Part shown: positions 25,082 through 33,660 of the stretch, piece by piece
How the letters are laid out: each line of letters opens with the position of its first letter
Numbering within the stretch: position 1 is the stretch's first letter
DNA from: Terriglobia bacterium
Lineage (GTDB): Bacteria; Acidobacteriota; Terriglobia; Bryobacterales; Bryobacteraceae
DNA length: 64,000 bases
NCBI GenBank assembly: GCA_020073445.1
Contig: JAIQFE010000007.1
Coordinates: forward strand, 70,001-134,000
Direction: 5' to 3'
Notes under the pieces: model-generated
Told to the model about the DNA's origin: nothing
Database searches by the model: none
Seen by the model: only the letters and a program-made list of their open reading frames with translations
Translations under genes and position numbers: made by a program

Positions 25082-25900
25082 ATGTCTCTGTTGTGCCGAG
25101 CGGCCGCATGTTTGCTCGTGGCTTTGCCTGCTGTCGCTCAATCGCAAGCATATGTATCGATCACGATAAGGCTTGCCGGTTCAGCGGACCGCGCCCGGCT
25201 GCAAGTGTTGCCTAACGGTGACTTGATTGCGAGTGCCGTCCCAGTGGGGCAGCTCTTGAATAACGCTTACGGCCTGCCTTCCAACGGTTCACCGCGTCTC
25301 TCTCCTCTGCCCAACTGGACCCTTACTGAAAAGTTCGATATCGAAGCCAAGGCGCGCGCCAACGCTATTCCTCCCCGTCTTCCGTACCGCGAAGTGCGCG
25401 CCCGAAATCAGCAAATGATGCGCGAATTGCTCGCCGATCGTTTCAGACTCGTGATGCGGGTTGAGAATAAACCGATGCCGGTCTATGCCCTCACCGTCGC
25501 CGCCGGAGGTTCGAAGCTCCAGAAGTCGGTCCTCGCCGAGAAGGACTGCTCCTTCGATGCCGACCCGGAGGCTTGCCACAGCTTTGTTGGCGGCTTGGGT
25601 CATCCGCTGAATGCAAAAGCCATCGATATGGACGACCTGGTCCATTACATTGCGAACTGGACGGATCTGCCAGTCGTGAACCATACGGCGCTGACCGGGC
25701 TGTTCACGGTAAACACGGAAGGCTGGGCCCCCATGCGGCTGCCGCCTCCGCCGCCGGGCGTCACACCGGCCGGGAATCCCTTCGCCGGCCTCCCCACCAT
25801 CTTCACGGTGCTGGGAAAACTCGGTCTCGAACTGAAGCAGCAAGAGGAGATCCTGCCGGTCTACGCCGTGGAGCGCATCGAGCCCCCGACGCCCAACTGA
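25082..25900 (+). CDS. TIGR03435 family secreted protein
   Basis: 272 residues with signal peptide (CRAAACLLVALPAVAQS). The family hallmarks are present: an early SITIRLAGSADR block, MMRELLADRFRLVMRVENKPMPVYALTVAAGGSKLQ, the AKAIDMDDLVHYIAN stretch and VVNHTALTGLFTVN. TIGR03435 proteins are expanded in Solibacter-like Acidobacteriota and often lie near BlaR/MecR-type peptidases, which are absent here. ATG 25082 is spaced 9 bases from AAGGA; ATG 25073 would abut it. Function unknown. Confidence 0.9.
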   Translation: MSLLCRAAACLLVALPAVAQSQAYVSITIRLAGSADRARLQVLPNGDLIASAVPVGQLLNNAYGLPSNGSPRLSPLPNWTLTEKFDIEAKARANAIPPRLPYREVRARNQQMMRELLADRFRLVMRVENKPMPVYALTVAAGGSKLQKSVLAEKDCSFDADPEACHSFVGGLGHPLNAKAIDMDDLVHYIANWTDLPVVNHTALTGLFTVNTEGWAPMRLPPPPPGVTPAGNPFAGLPTIFTVLGKLGLELKQQEEILPVYAVERIEPPTPN

Positions 25901-25982
25901 CGGTCACACTTTGGGTGCTGTGGGCTCGGGCCTAAGCAAAGTACTTGACAGCATAAAGCCGTAAGTGTAAGCTGGACTCCGC

Positions 25983-26291
25983 ATGAACACTTCCTTGCTG
26001 AAGCGGCCCAGCGCTTTTGTTCCGCTGGCCATGTCGCTGGCCGCACTGACGCTGCTGCTGGTTTATGTTGCGATGTTCGGCAACGCCCATCCGGCGGACG
26101 ACGCCGAAGTTCACGATGAACGAGGCCCTGCCCGTATCTTCCAGCTACTCCTGGCCGCCCAGTTGCCGATTATCGCGTTCTTCGCGATCAAGTGGCTGCC
26201 CAGGGCTCCCAAAGAGGGCCTGATTGTACTCGTGCTGCAAGCCGGCGCCGGGATCGCGGCGATCGCCACGGTTTTGTTCCTGGAGCAATGA
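25983..26291 (+). CDS. Small membrane protein (102 aa)
   Basis: Three hydrophobic stretches: FVPLAMSLAALTLLLVYVAMF, LLLAAQLPIIAFFAIKWL, and LIVLVLQAGAGIAAIATVLF, joined by an acidic loop (HPADDAEVHDERG). No family recognised. The stop overlaps the next ATG (ATGA, 26288), so it forms a pair with a second small membrane protein. Probably a paired inner-membrane component of unknown role. Confidence 0.72.
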   Translation: MNTSLLKRPSAFVPLAMSLAALTLLLVYVAMFGNAHPADDAEVHDERGPARIFQLLLAAQLPIIAFFAIKWLPRAPKEGLIVLVLQAGAGIAAIATVLFLEQ

Positions 26292-26647
26292 GAAAATCTA
26301 ACATCGCCGCCCTCGTTGCGGCGGTGGGCTCGGTCGGTTTTCTGCTTCATGCGGGCCAGCGCACCTCCTGGCTTCTGCTGGTCATCATGGTGGTCTGGGT
26401 CGTGGCTCCTTTTGTGGCGCTCATATTGGCCGAGTCAGTCTCGAAGCGTTGGCCGGCCCTGGTGCGCACGACTCTATACAGCTTGATGCTGCTTCTCACG
26501 CTGGGTTCGTTGATCGCGTATGCAGGCGATGCATTGAGGCCGCGCAAGGCTCAGGCTGCTTTCATATTCGTGATGGTTCCGCTGGTGTCTTGGGTGGTAA
26601 TTGCAATCGCCGTCGCGACTGCCGCCCTCGTGTCGCGTAGGCGATGA
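26288..26647 (+). CDS. Small membrane protein (119 aa)
   Basis: Four predicted membrane segments (NIAALVAAVGSVGFLLHA, WLLLVIMVVWVVAPFVALIL, TLYSLMLLLTLGSLIAYAGD, FVMVPLVSWVVIAIAVATAAL). Coupled to the preceding gene by ATGA. No motif suggests a substrate. Confidence 0.7.
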   Translation: MRKSNIAALVAAVGSVGFLLHAGQRTSWLLLVIMVVWVVAPFVALILAESVSKRWPALVRTTLYSLMLLLTLGSLIAYAGDALRPRKAQAAFIFVMVPLVSWVVIAIAVATAALVSRRR

Positions 26648-26712
26648 CGTTGAGGTGACGGAGCATATATGATGGATGCTGCTTTGTCATCCGCTTCAAG
26701 AGGAAGAATCAT

Positions 26713-27900
26713 ATGAAACGTCACACCATGACGACTTTTGCTTGTCTGATGTTGGGCGCGGTCGCGTCGCTCTGCGCGCAGGACGTGACTATAACTAACG
26801 CGCGCATCGTTGACGCCAACAGGGTCGCCAACGGCACGGTGATCGAGCGCGGATCGATCGTGGTGCGCGGCGGGAAGATCGTATCGGTGCAGGCCGGTGC
26901 TCCGTCCGCGACAAGTGGGAAGACCATCGACGCAAAGGGCATGAGCGTTATGCCTGGGTTCATCGATGCACACCGGCACATCAATACCGGGCCCATGGAG
27001 AAGGCGCAGATGCAGGCGCTGCTCGAAGCAGGCTACACGACCATTCTGTCCGGCGGCGGTCCGGCGGAGGGGAACATTACGCTCCGGGATCACATCGACA
27101 AGGGCGTCATCAATGGGCCGCGCATTATTCCATCGGGCGCCGTGAGGCTGAACGGCACTGCGGAAGCTGCTCGCGCTGAGGTGCGAAAGATGGCCGAAAT
27201 GGGAGTCAAGTTTACGGGCGAAATCCTGCTGACTCCGGTCCCGGGGCCGAGCGAGAAGGAAATCGAAAATCTAAAAGCCGTTGTGGACGAGGCGAAGAAA
27301 GTGGGCGTAATGGTCCAGGTCCATGCGGTCAGCTCCAAGGCGATGGTGGCCGCCGTCGAGGCCGGAGTCCCGCTGCTGGTTCACCTGCCGAATAAAGACT
27401 GGGTGAGCAAGGAGGACGCGAAGAAAGTGGCCGCGGCCGGAACCAAAGTGCTGGGGACGGTGGGCTTCGGCTCACCTGTATTCGGCGTGTTCGCGGAAGA
27501 TAACAAGGCGCGGTTCCGCGACGGGAAGGCATGGCCCGAAGGGATCATCGACGGCGTCCGGCTAGGCGAGGAAGCCGGATATATGCCGGTGAATGCGCGT
27601 ACGATCTGGGATGCCGGCGCGATCCTGGGATACTGCACCGATACAAACTACGACCCCAAGGCCGGACTGGACCACGAACTGAAGATTCTCAATGTGATGT
27701 TCTCGACGCAGGACCTGATCAAGATGATGGGGCCGAATACGGCTTCCTACATCCAGATGGGAGACCAGCTGGGAACGCTCGACGCGGGCAAGCTGGCGGA
27801 CCTGGTTCTTCTCGACGGCGACCCTCGCGAGGGCTATTGGAACTGGCTGAAGACCAAAGTTGTGGTCAAGGGCGGCGTGGTGGTGGTCGATAAGCGCTAG
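26713..27900 (+). CDS. Secreted amidohydrolase-superfamily protein
   Basis: 395 residues. A signal peptide (TTFACLMLGAVASLCAQ) is followed by the two-part amidohydrolase composite: an N-terminal beta-sandwich (VTITNARIVDANRVANG), the metal motif GFIDAHRHIN, VQVHAVSSKAMVAAVEAGV (second metal His), GYCTDTNYDPKAGLDHELKI and the closing GTLDAGKLADLVLLDGDP. Relatives are imidazolonepropionase/prolidase-like periplasmic enzymes; the substrate is unknown. AGAGGAAG lies 7 bases before the ATG. Confidence 0.87.
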   Translation: MKRHTMTTFACLMLGAVASLCAQDVTITNARIVDANRVANGTVIERGSIVVRGGKIVSVQAGAPSATSGKTIDAKGMSVMPGFIDAHRHINTGPMEKAQMQALLEAGYTTILSGGGPAEGNITLRDHIDKGVINGPRIIPSGAVRLNGTAEAARAEVRKMAEMGVKFTGEILLTPVPGPSEKEIENLKAVVDEAKKVGVMVQVHAVSSKAMVAAVEAGVPLLVHLPNKDWVSKEDAKKVAAAGTKVLGTVGFGSPVFGVFAEDNKARFRDGKAWPEGIIDGVRLGEEAGYMPVNARTIWDAGAILGYCTDTNYDPKAGLDHELKILNVMFSTQDLIKMMGPNTASYIQMGDQLGTLDAGKLADLVLLDGDPREGYWNWLKTKVVVKGGVVVVDKR

Positions 27901-27904
27901 CGAA

Positions 27905-28774
27905 TCAGACGTTCATAATCTCGAAGCACCGTTCGAGGCTCTTCACTGGATCGTTACCCATGGCGGGCCGCCATTCGTGGGCGACGAATCCGGTATATCC
28001 GAGATCGGCGATCGCGTTCGCGATGAAGCGGAAGTTCAGCTCCTGCTTGTCGTCGATTTCCTGACGGCTAGGAACCCCCGCGACGTGGATGTGGCAGATG
28101 TGGTCAATGTTATCGCGCAGAGTCCGCGTTATGTCGCCATCCATGATCTGAGCGTGGTAAATGTCATACAGGATTTTCACGCGCGGTGAGTTGACGCGCT
28201 TGCAAACATCCAGGCCCCATGCCACGTGATCGAAGACCTGGTCGGTACGCTGGTCCGCGGCGACCTTGGAGTTCGTAATCTCCATGCAGACGTTGACGTT
28301 CTTTTGTTCGGCGTAGCCCTTCACGCGGTTCAGTATGGCGACTGCGTTATCGGCGCCTTCTTCCCTGGACATGCCCCGCCGTTCGCCGGGGATGGCGATC
28401 AGCACGGAGCATTTCGATCGCACGCACATGTCGATGCCGGCGTGCGTGGCGTCTTCAATCTTGTCGTGGATTTCCTTGCGGATCAGCCCATTCTGGAAAC
28501 TGGTTCCCGTGCCCGTCATCATGCCGGGCGCCAGGCCATTTTGCGTGAGGATGGGAATCTGCTGTTCGGTGGGCAGATCCACGCCCTTGAAACCAATGCG
28601 GGCGAGAATCTTGCACCTCTCCTCGAACGAGGCCGTCGAGCCCGTCCAGACAGAAGCCATCACGCTTTGCTTGATGCGCGTACGGGAGGCAGCCGGAGTC
28701 TGGGCGGACAGCCGGCTAGCCATCCCAGTAACTAAAGGTACAGCCGCGCCTGCTAAGAATGTTCGTCGTTCCAT
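27905..28774 (-). CDS. Sugar phosphate isomerase/epimerase-like TIM barrel with Tat-type leader
   Basis: 289 residues. The N-terminus MERRTFLAGAAVPLVTGMAS is a twin-arginine-like leader, and the body is an AP_endonuc_2 TIM barrel close to hydroxypyruvate isomerase: KGVDLPTEQQIP, VCMEITNSK (metal Glu), ILYDIYHAQIMDGDI, HICHIHVAGVPSRQEID and FVAHEWRPA. Expected to isomerise a keto sugar or sugar acid outside the cytoplasm. An alternative ATG at 28810 overlaps the P460 gene stop (ATGA), so the two are co-transcribed. Confidence 0.84.
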   Translation of the reverse strand: MERRTFLAGAAVPLVTGMASRLSAQTPAASRTRIKQSVMASVWTGSTASFEERCKILARIGFKGVDLPTEQQIPILTQNGLAPGMMTGTGTSFQNGLIRKEIHDKIEDATHAGIDMCVRSKCSVLIAIPGERRGMSREEGADNAVAILNRVKGYAEQKNVNVCMEITNSKVAADQRTDQVFDHVAWGLDVCKRVNSPRVKILYDIYHAQIMDGDITRTLRDNIDHICHIHVAGVPSRQEIDDKQELNFRFIANAIADLGYTGFVAHEWRPAMGNDPVKSLERCFEIMNV

Positions 28775-28806
28775 CGGCGTCAATATACCACGCCGGTGGC
28801 GCCGCT

Positions 28807-29361
28807 TCATCTATGCCCGTAATCCGTGAAAACGTAGTCTCTGTTTTTCACCGTCGTGTGGCAGGTGAATCCGCACTTGGCGTCGTTCCCCTGCGGAGGC
28901 TTGTCAGCCAAGGTGCCGGGCGTGAACGTATCGGATGCGGCGTCATATTCGAATACGGCGTATCCCCACCCGCCGCTATCGGCGAACCTCTTACCGTCCT
29001 TCACCATGAAGTCGACGTCATGTTGGGTACCTGGCACCGTGGCTGCGGGGAACGTCTCCATCTTTTTCGGGTTCCAGTGGATCTTGGCCATCTTGGCGCC
29101 GTCGGGGAAAGGCTTGCCATTGCCGGGAATGCCGGCCAGGTAGGCCTTGATCATCACAGGATTGGCGACGATCGCGGCGATAAGGCTTCCGTCCTGGCTG
29201 ATGGAGACAAGCTGCCAGGCTTCGTATCCTCGGAACTCAGAGAACGCGAGCCCATTCGGGACTTTCGCCGTATATTTGTCCTGGGCGGCCAGGACGAGCG
29301 TCACTAGTACAGAAAAAAGCGCCCCGACGAATACGGTCACCCGGATACTCTTGCGTTTCAA
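28807..29361 (-). CDS. Cytochrome P460 family haem protein
   Basis: 184 residues. The start is fixed by a strong ribosome site AAAGGAG (29375-29369) 7 bases before TTG 29361, giving the leader KRKSIRVTVFVGALFSVLVTLVLAA. The body shows the P460 pattern FSEFRGYEAWQLVSIS, GGWGYAVFEYDA and the C-terminal haem site KCGFTCHTTVKNRDYVFTDYG, where the cysteines are spaced C-x3-C-H. P460 cytochromes oxidise hydroxylamine or NO, but many homologues have unknown electron donors. Periplasmic. Confidence 0.85.
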   Translation of the reverse strand: MKRKSIRVTVFVGALFSVLVTLVLAAQDKYTAKVPNGLAFSEFRGYEAWQLVSISQDGSLIAAIVANPVMIKAYLAGIPGNGKPFPDGAKMAKIHWNPKKMETFPAATVPGTQHDVDFMVKDGKRFADSGGWGYAVFEYDAASDTFTPGTLADKPPQGNDAKCGFTCHTTVKNRDYVFTDYGHR

Positions 29362-29512
29362 GTGTAATCTCCTTTGGACGGTTGCAACCTTGCTAGGTCG
29401 CATTATGCGATATCGCGAAGTCGAATCCATCCCGAGATGCGGGGTTTTTCGGATAACGCGTTCTGGGCGGCCGCCGATACCACGGATGGGGTACAGAACC
29501 GGAGGTGGCCAG

Positions 29513-30679
29513 CTAGCGCCCGGGAGCTCCGATGGTGCCGAGCTGGCGCAGAAGCGTGAATTTCGGGTGGCTGTGCGGGCTTTCGGGCAGGCCGCAGATA
29601 TTCCGGGCCAGGACCTCGCACGCCTTGCTGAATGAGCTGCTGGGGGAAGCCAGACGGGTGTCGAGAATCGCGTTGCGGACTTCTTTGTAATCGTTGGGCA
29701 GCGTCGCGAACACCTTCCCGTCCACCGCTTTCTCGATGACCTCCACCTTCAGCTGCCCGCGCTCCCAGCGATTGATCACGATTTTTACGTTGTCCGAAGG
29801 GATTTCGCAGGTTTGGAGCTCGACCCGGCGCAGCTTCGCCAGTCTCACGGAAGGCAACTCGGGCTGGCACACGACGAAGACCGCCCGCGCATTGCGGACG
29901 AATTCGGCGGTGGCCTGGTTGATTACCTCAGGCAGATCGACCACGATGTAGTCGTACTGTTTTTGGACAAATAGCAGCAACTGGTAATAGTCAGACCAGG
30001 ATGGCAGGCGGCCCCGGCGGGTGGGGTTCGAGAGCAGCAGATCCATCCCTTTGAACTGCGCCGTTACTTGCCGCCATTCCAGGGGACTCAGGAATTCGCC
30101 CTGATGTTGCAAAGCCTCGGGGAGTCCCTTGTTTTGCTCCAGGTTCAGCATGATGGAGAGAGGGCCAGACCGCTGGTCGCACTCGACCAGCAAGACCTTA
30201 TGATTCGCGGCGGCGATCGCCGCGGCCACGTGGAGGGCGACGGTGGAGCAGCCGCCTCCGGCTTTGGCCGGCACGAACGCCAGGATATTTTGATGGGATA
30301 TCGGATACCGCCGGTGTATGGCTTCATATGCCGCGGCTTCGATATCTCCGGGTGAAAAGGGCTCAGCCAGTAAGTCCAGGATGCCGGCGTCCTCAAACGC
30401 TAGCTGTTCGGTTCGATCCCAGCGCGGCCGGAACCCGATGATCACGGTGCGCGGAAGGTTGTGATGGATCTCTCTGGCGATGCCAGCGGCTTCGATCCAA
30501 TCTCCCAGGTCCAGAAGAACAATCGCGGGATTCTGGACGGTGAGTGATCGAATGACTTCCTTAGGGTGGGGGACCGGCGTGACCTTGTAACAGGGCTGAA
30601 AAGCCCCCGATTCCATGGTCAACATCTCGATGGCATCGGCTGCGACAGGGTTAGGAGTGACTACGGCGAGCCGAAGCAT
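29513..30679 (-). CDS. CpaE/TadZ-like ParA-superfamily ATPase with receiver-like N-terminus
   Basis: 388 residues. The first 130 form a receiver-like domain (LRLAVVTPNPVAADAIEML, IVLLDLGDWIEAAGIAREI) and the rest is a MinD/ParA ATPase: deviant Walker A FVPAKAGGGCSTVALHVAAA, VLLVECDQRSGPLSIML and YDYIVVDLPEVINQATAEFV. CpaE/TadZ directs polar assembly of Tad pili or secretion systems, but no cpaB/C/F or tadB/C genes are here, so it is an orphan. The Walker A has Ala-Gly-Gly-Gly-Cys in place of the usual K-G-G-x-G-K. Confidence 0.82.
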   Translation of the reverse strand: MLRLAVVTPNPVAADAIEMLTMESGAFQPCYKVTPVPHPKEVIRSLTVQNPAIVLLDLGDWIEAAGIAREIHHNLPRTVIIGFRPRWDRTEQLAFEDAGILDLLAEPFSPGDIEAAAYEAIHRRYPISHQNILAFVPAKAGGGCSTVALHVAAAIAAANHKVLLVECDQRSGPLSIMLNLEQNKGLPEALQHQGEFLSPLEWRQVTAQFKGMDLLLSNPTRRGRLPSWSDYYQLLLFVQKQYDYIVVDLPEVINQATAEFVRNARAVFVVCQPELPSVRLAKLRRVELQTCEIPSDNVKIVINRWERGQLKVEVIEKAVDGKVFATLPNDYKEVRNAILDTRLASPSSSFSKACEVLARNICGLPESPHSHPKFTLLRQLGTIGAPGR

Positions 30680-30727
30680 GAGTCTGTAATCGTCATTCTA
30701 CCCGTTTGTCGTAAGCCATTGGAACTG

Positions 30728-31387
30728 CTAGTACCCAAAACGCTCTTCTTTCCACGGGTCGCCGCGCATGTGGTAGCCGCTCCGCTCCCAGAAGCCGGCC
30801 TTGTCGTCCGCCCGGAACTCAATTCCTGCCAACCACTTGGCGCTCTTCCAGGCATATAACTGCGGGACAATCAGCCGGGCCGGGCCACCGTGTTCGGCGG
30901 TGACAGGCTCGCCGTCGTGGGTCAGGGCGACCAGCGCGTCTTCGGCCAGGAAGTGCCCGGCCGGGAGGTTTGTGGTCCAGCCGTAGTCATAGGCGTATAC
31001 CACCACGAATTGCGCGTTGGGCAGGAGGCCACCCGCCCGATCCACCAGTTCCCGGACCGACACCCCCTCCCATAGGTTGCCGAGCCTGGACCAGCGTGTG
31101 ACGCAGTGGAAATCGGCGAAAACTTTCACCCGGGGAAGGGCCTGGAATTCCTCCCAGTTCCAGGAGATGGGCTTGGCGACCAGGCCTTCGATCGAAAATC
31201 GCCAGGTGGCGAGGTTGATGTTGGGTGCGCCGGAGGCGTCCAGGACCGGCCACTTGAGCGTGCGCGACTGGCGGGGTGGAATGCGATTCTGGCGGCGTGT
31301 GTCGGGGCTGACGATGACGTCTTCGCCGAGGTTTTCGGGGGAAGGGATCGGCTTGCCTTGGGTTTTGGAGGAATCCATGCCGAACAT
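30728..31387 (-). CDS. Molybdopterin-dependent oxidoreductase, sulfite oxidase/MsrP-like
   Basis: 219 residues. Core motifs are WRFSIEGLVAKPISWNWEEFQALP, VFADFHCVTRWSRLGNLWEGV with the Cys ligand of molybdenum, HFLAEDALVALTHDGEPVTAEHGGPARLIVPQLYAWKSAKWL and GFWERSGYHMRGDPW. Unlike MsrP it has no Tat leader or N-terminal signal, so it is probably cytoplasmic. No cognate membrane haem subunit is adjacent. It diverges from the membrane gene at 31481. Confidence 0.87.
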   Translation of the reverse strand: MFGMDSSKTQGKPIPSPENLGEDVIVSPDTRRQNRIPPRQSRTLKWPVLDASGAPNINLATWRFSIEGLVAKPISWNWEEFQALPRVKVFADFHCVTRWSRLGNLWEGVSVRELVDRAGGLLPNAQFVVVYAYDYGWTTNLPAGHFLAEDALVALTHDGEPVTAEHGGPARLIVPQLYAWKSAKWLAGIEFRADDKAGFWERSGYHMRGDPWKEERFGY

Positions 31388-31480
31388 ACGGGGAAGGGTA
31401 AAATACCCGATCTTATCTTCAGTGTATTCTGCCTGGGCTTCAGCCTCGCGTTTCGGTGTCTATTTTACAAGGGAGGCAAC

Positions 31481-32563
31481 TTGCGTCGAGTATTGTTGCT
31501 GACCAGTTGGTTTGTGGTCGTGGAAAGCGCTCTGCTGAGCATGTTTGTATTTGCCATGCTCGCGGGCGCAGAGGTGACGCCTGCCACCGCCATCATTGGG
31601 GCTGTCGCTGCGGGAGCGATCCTGCTGGGCGCGGGGTTAGCGGCGACAGGCAAGCCGAGAGTCGCTGCCCGGATCAACTTGTGGGCTGTTCCCATAACTC
31701 CCGTGTTGTTTTTATTGCTCCCCTTCGAATTTCGCTCTCTCGGATCTTTCTTGGTCATTTGCGGTGCGGTAGCTATCCCTGGCCTCTTCTGGCTCTTCGC
31801 GGCACGACGCAATTGGCCTTCGCCGATGTCGAAGTCATTTCTGTTGCGTCGCCCAGGTCTCACGGGTGGTTTAGGAGCGGGCGTATTCGTCACTTTGGTT
31901 GCGGGCGCACTCTTTTGTTCTCTTGCCGTACCTTGGTGGGGTCCTGGCGATTGTGGGGGCGGACGTCTCTTGGATGAGCGCGGCGTCCCGCGCAACACCG
32001 ATTTTACGGCGAGAGTACTATTCGTGGGGCCGAAGACATTCCTGCACAGGTCACTGTGGTCGATCGCGCGCGTGGAACAGAGGTTTTCCGCCCCATGGCT
32101 GCCGAACATCGTGACCGTTCGAGGGTTTTTTGAGCCGGGTGACAAAGCGGTCAGTTATTTCGTCGAGGGAAGTCGCAGCCACGGAGCATTGCTCCGCTTT
32201 CTGCCAATCATGGAGCCGGTGCCTTGCGGACGCACCCAACCCGCCCAGGACGCCGAAGTCGCTCTTCGGATCCTTCACGATGGACCGCCGAAGGTTGGCG
32301 TGCGCTTGATTGGCCGCGTGTACCAGGAGAAATCGAAAAGGCCCGGTGTGAAGGTGGGAGTCTCTGTTGAGGGTTCAGCCGGAACTACATTTTCAGTAAC
32401 GGATGCGCAGGGAGTCTACGACTTGAATGGTCTGCCGCCAGGACGATACACAGTTGGAATGCACCTCCAGGATGCGCAGGGGAGGCCTCTGGCACACTTT
32501 GGGGTTTGGGACTTCAACCTGAAAACTGGAGAACTTCGAGAGGCAGATATCCGTTTGCCGTAA
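31481..32563 (+). CDS. Membrane protein with C-terminal carboxypeptidase-regulatory-like domain
   Basis: 360 residues. Start TTG 31481 is set by AAGGGAGG (31469-31476) four bases upstream. The first half has five or six membrane segments (SWFVVVESALLSMFVFAML, LGAGVFVTLVAGALFCSLAV). The last 80 residues are a beta-sandwich of the CarboxypepD_reg type (TTFSVTDAQGVYDLNGLPPGRYTVGMHLQDAQGRPL). No known family joins these two parts to my knowledge. Function unknown. Confidence 0.7.
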   Translation: MRRVLLLTSWFVVVESALLSMFVFAMLAGAEVTPATAIIGAVAAGAILLGAGLAATGKPRVAARINLWAVPITPVLFLLLPFEFRSLGSFLVICGAVAIPGLFWLFAARRNWPSPMSKSFLLRRPGLTGGLGAGVFVTLVAGALFCSLAVPWWGPGDCGGGRLLDERGVPRNTDFTARVLFVGPKTFLHRSLWSIARVEQRFSAPWLPNIVTVRGFFEPGDKAVSYFVEGSRSHGALLRFLPIMEPVPCGRTQPAQDAEVALRILHDGPPKVGVRLIGRVYQEKSKRPGVKVGVSVEGSAGTTFSVTDAQGVYDLNGLPPGRYTVGMHLQDAQGRPLAHFGVWDFNLKTGELREADIRLP

Positions 32564-32605
32564 AGGTTAGTTGAGAATTCTGATCGTCTTCCCAGACTAA
32601 GTTGA

Positions 32606-33049
32606 GTGCGTATTGGTGCGTGGTCGTTCGTTGCGCTAGCGAGTGTGGCGGCCGCCCAGACGAATGTGGCGTACGTGGGGGGAACCGCGACGCAACTGGC
32701 AGAGGGAGCGCACGGGTCCATCGCGTTGTCGGACGACCGTTATCTGGCAGTGTATGCAGGGAAGACGCAAATGCGCGTGGCCTACGATCGGGTCAACCTG
32801 CTCGAATATGGCCAACAAGTCGGCCGGCGTCTGGCGCTGGCGCTGGTGATTTCGCCGGTCTTCCTGCTGAGCAAGTCGCGCAAGCATTTCCTCACGATCG
32901 GGTATAGCGGCGAGGACGGTAAGCAGCAGGCGATGGTGTTTCAGGTGGATAAGAACGGCATTCGACCCACTTTGGCCGCCTTAGAAGCGCGGACGGGACT
33001 GAAAGTTCAGTATCAGGATGAGCAGGCGCGCAAGGCTCGCAATCAATGA
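32606..33049 (+). CDS. Secreted protein of unknown function (147 aa)
   Basis: A short signal peptide (IGAWSFVALASVAAAQ) is followed by a beta-rich domain with GSIALSDDRYLAVYAGKTQMRVAYDRVNLLEYGQQV and FLTIGYSGEDGKQQAMVFQV. The layout resembles proteins that hold a pleckstrin-like or tubby-like beta barrel. Starts with GTG. It overlaps the next gene by ATGA, forming a two-gene secreted pair. Confidence 0.72.
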   Translation: MRIGAWSFVALASVAAAQTNVAYVGGTATQLAEGAHGSIALSDDRYLAVYAGKTQMRVAYDRVNLLEYGQQVGRRLALALVISPVFLLSKSRKHFLTIGYSGEDGKQQAMVFQVDKNGIRPTLAALEARTGLKVQYQDEQARKARNQ

Positions 33050-33612
33050 AAAAGTTAATGCTGGTGTTGGTTTTGGTGCTTTCGTCGGGAGCTGGTGCGG
33101 TCCGCGCTCAGGACGATCTGTCGAAGCAGTTGTTGAGCATCAAGCGGATCTATGTCGACCGGCTGACGGGCGGAGAAACTGCGGCGCAAATGCGCGATCT
33201 GATCATCGCGAGCCTTCATGGGGCGAAGCTGTATGTGTTGACCGAGAATCAGGAGCGCGCCGACGCGATTCTGCGCGGAGCCGCCGAGGACCTGATCTAC
33301 ACCGACCAGTTTCAATCGTCGGACAGCGTCGATCTGCGCAGTGGAGTAAGTTCGGGTTCGAGATCGACGCGAAGCTCAACCGGTGCAAGATCGCTCAGCG
33401 TGGGCGTAGGCGACAAAGACTCCACCGACATCCGTGAGCGTAAACACGAGGCCCTGGCGACTGTCCGGCTGGTGAATAAGGACGGCGACGTGATCTGGTC
33501 GACGACGCAGGAAAGCGACGGGGCGAAGTTTCGCGGGGCGAGCGCGGATGTTGCGGATAAAATCGCTCGGCAATTGACGGCGGATGTCGAGAGGGTCAGG
33601 AGCAAGCAGTAA
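33046..33612 (+). CDS. Secreted protein of unknown function, CsgG/DUF4136-like fold suspected (188 aa)
   Basis: A signal peptide (LMLVLVLVLSSGAGAVRA) is followed by IYVDRLTGGETAAQMRDLIIASLHGAKLYVLTENQERADAILRGAAEDL, the alpha/beta pattern of lipoproteins that assemble at the outer membrane. It has a serine/arginine-rich insert (GVSSGSRSTRSSTGARS), then ATVRLVNKDGDVIWSTTQES. Coupled to the preceding gene by ATGA. The fold assignment is a guess from pattern. Confidence 0.7.
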   Translation: MKKLMLVLVLVLSSGAGAVRAQDDLSKQLLSIKRIYVDRLTGGETAAQMRDLIIASLHGAKLYVLTENQERADAILRGAAEDLIYTDQFQSSDSVDLRSGVSSGSRSTRSSTGARSLSVGVGDKDSTDIRERKHEALATVRLVNKDGDVIWSTTQESDGAKFRGASADVADKIARQLTADVERVRSKQ

Positions 33613-33623
33613 GATCGCCGAGC

Positions 33624-33655
33624 GGGGCTGAAGCCCCACGCAGACTAAAGTCTGC
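33624..33655. repeat. Two REP-like mini-palindromes
   Basis: GGGGCTGAAGCCCC (33624-33637) and GCAGACTAAAGTCTGC (33640-33655), each a near-perfect inverted pair around a central TGAA or TAAA. They fill the 48-base gap between convergent genes and may serve as a two-way terminator. Confidence 0.75.
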
Positions 33656-33660
33656 CTTCC

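Noticed and set aside
31106-31480. N-terminal extension of the membrane protein at 31481
   Set aside because: It is antisense to the molybdopterin oxidoreductase; a strong ribosome site fixes the start at TTG 31481.
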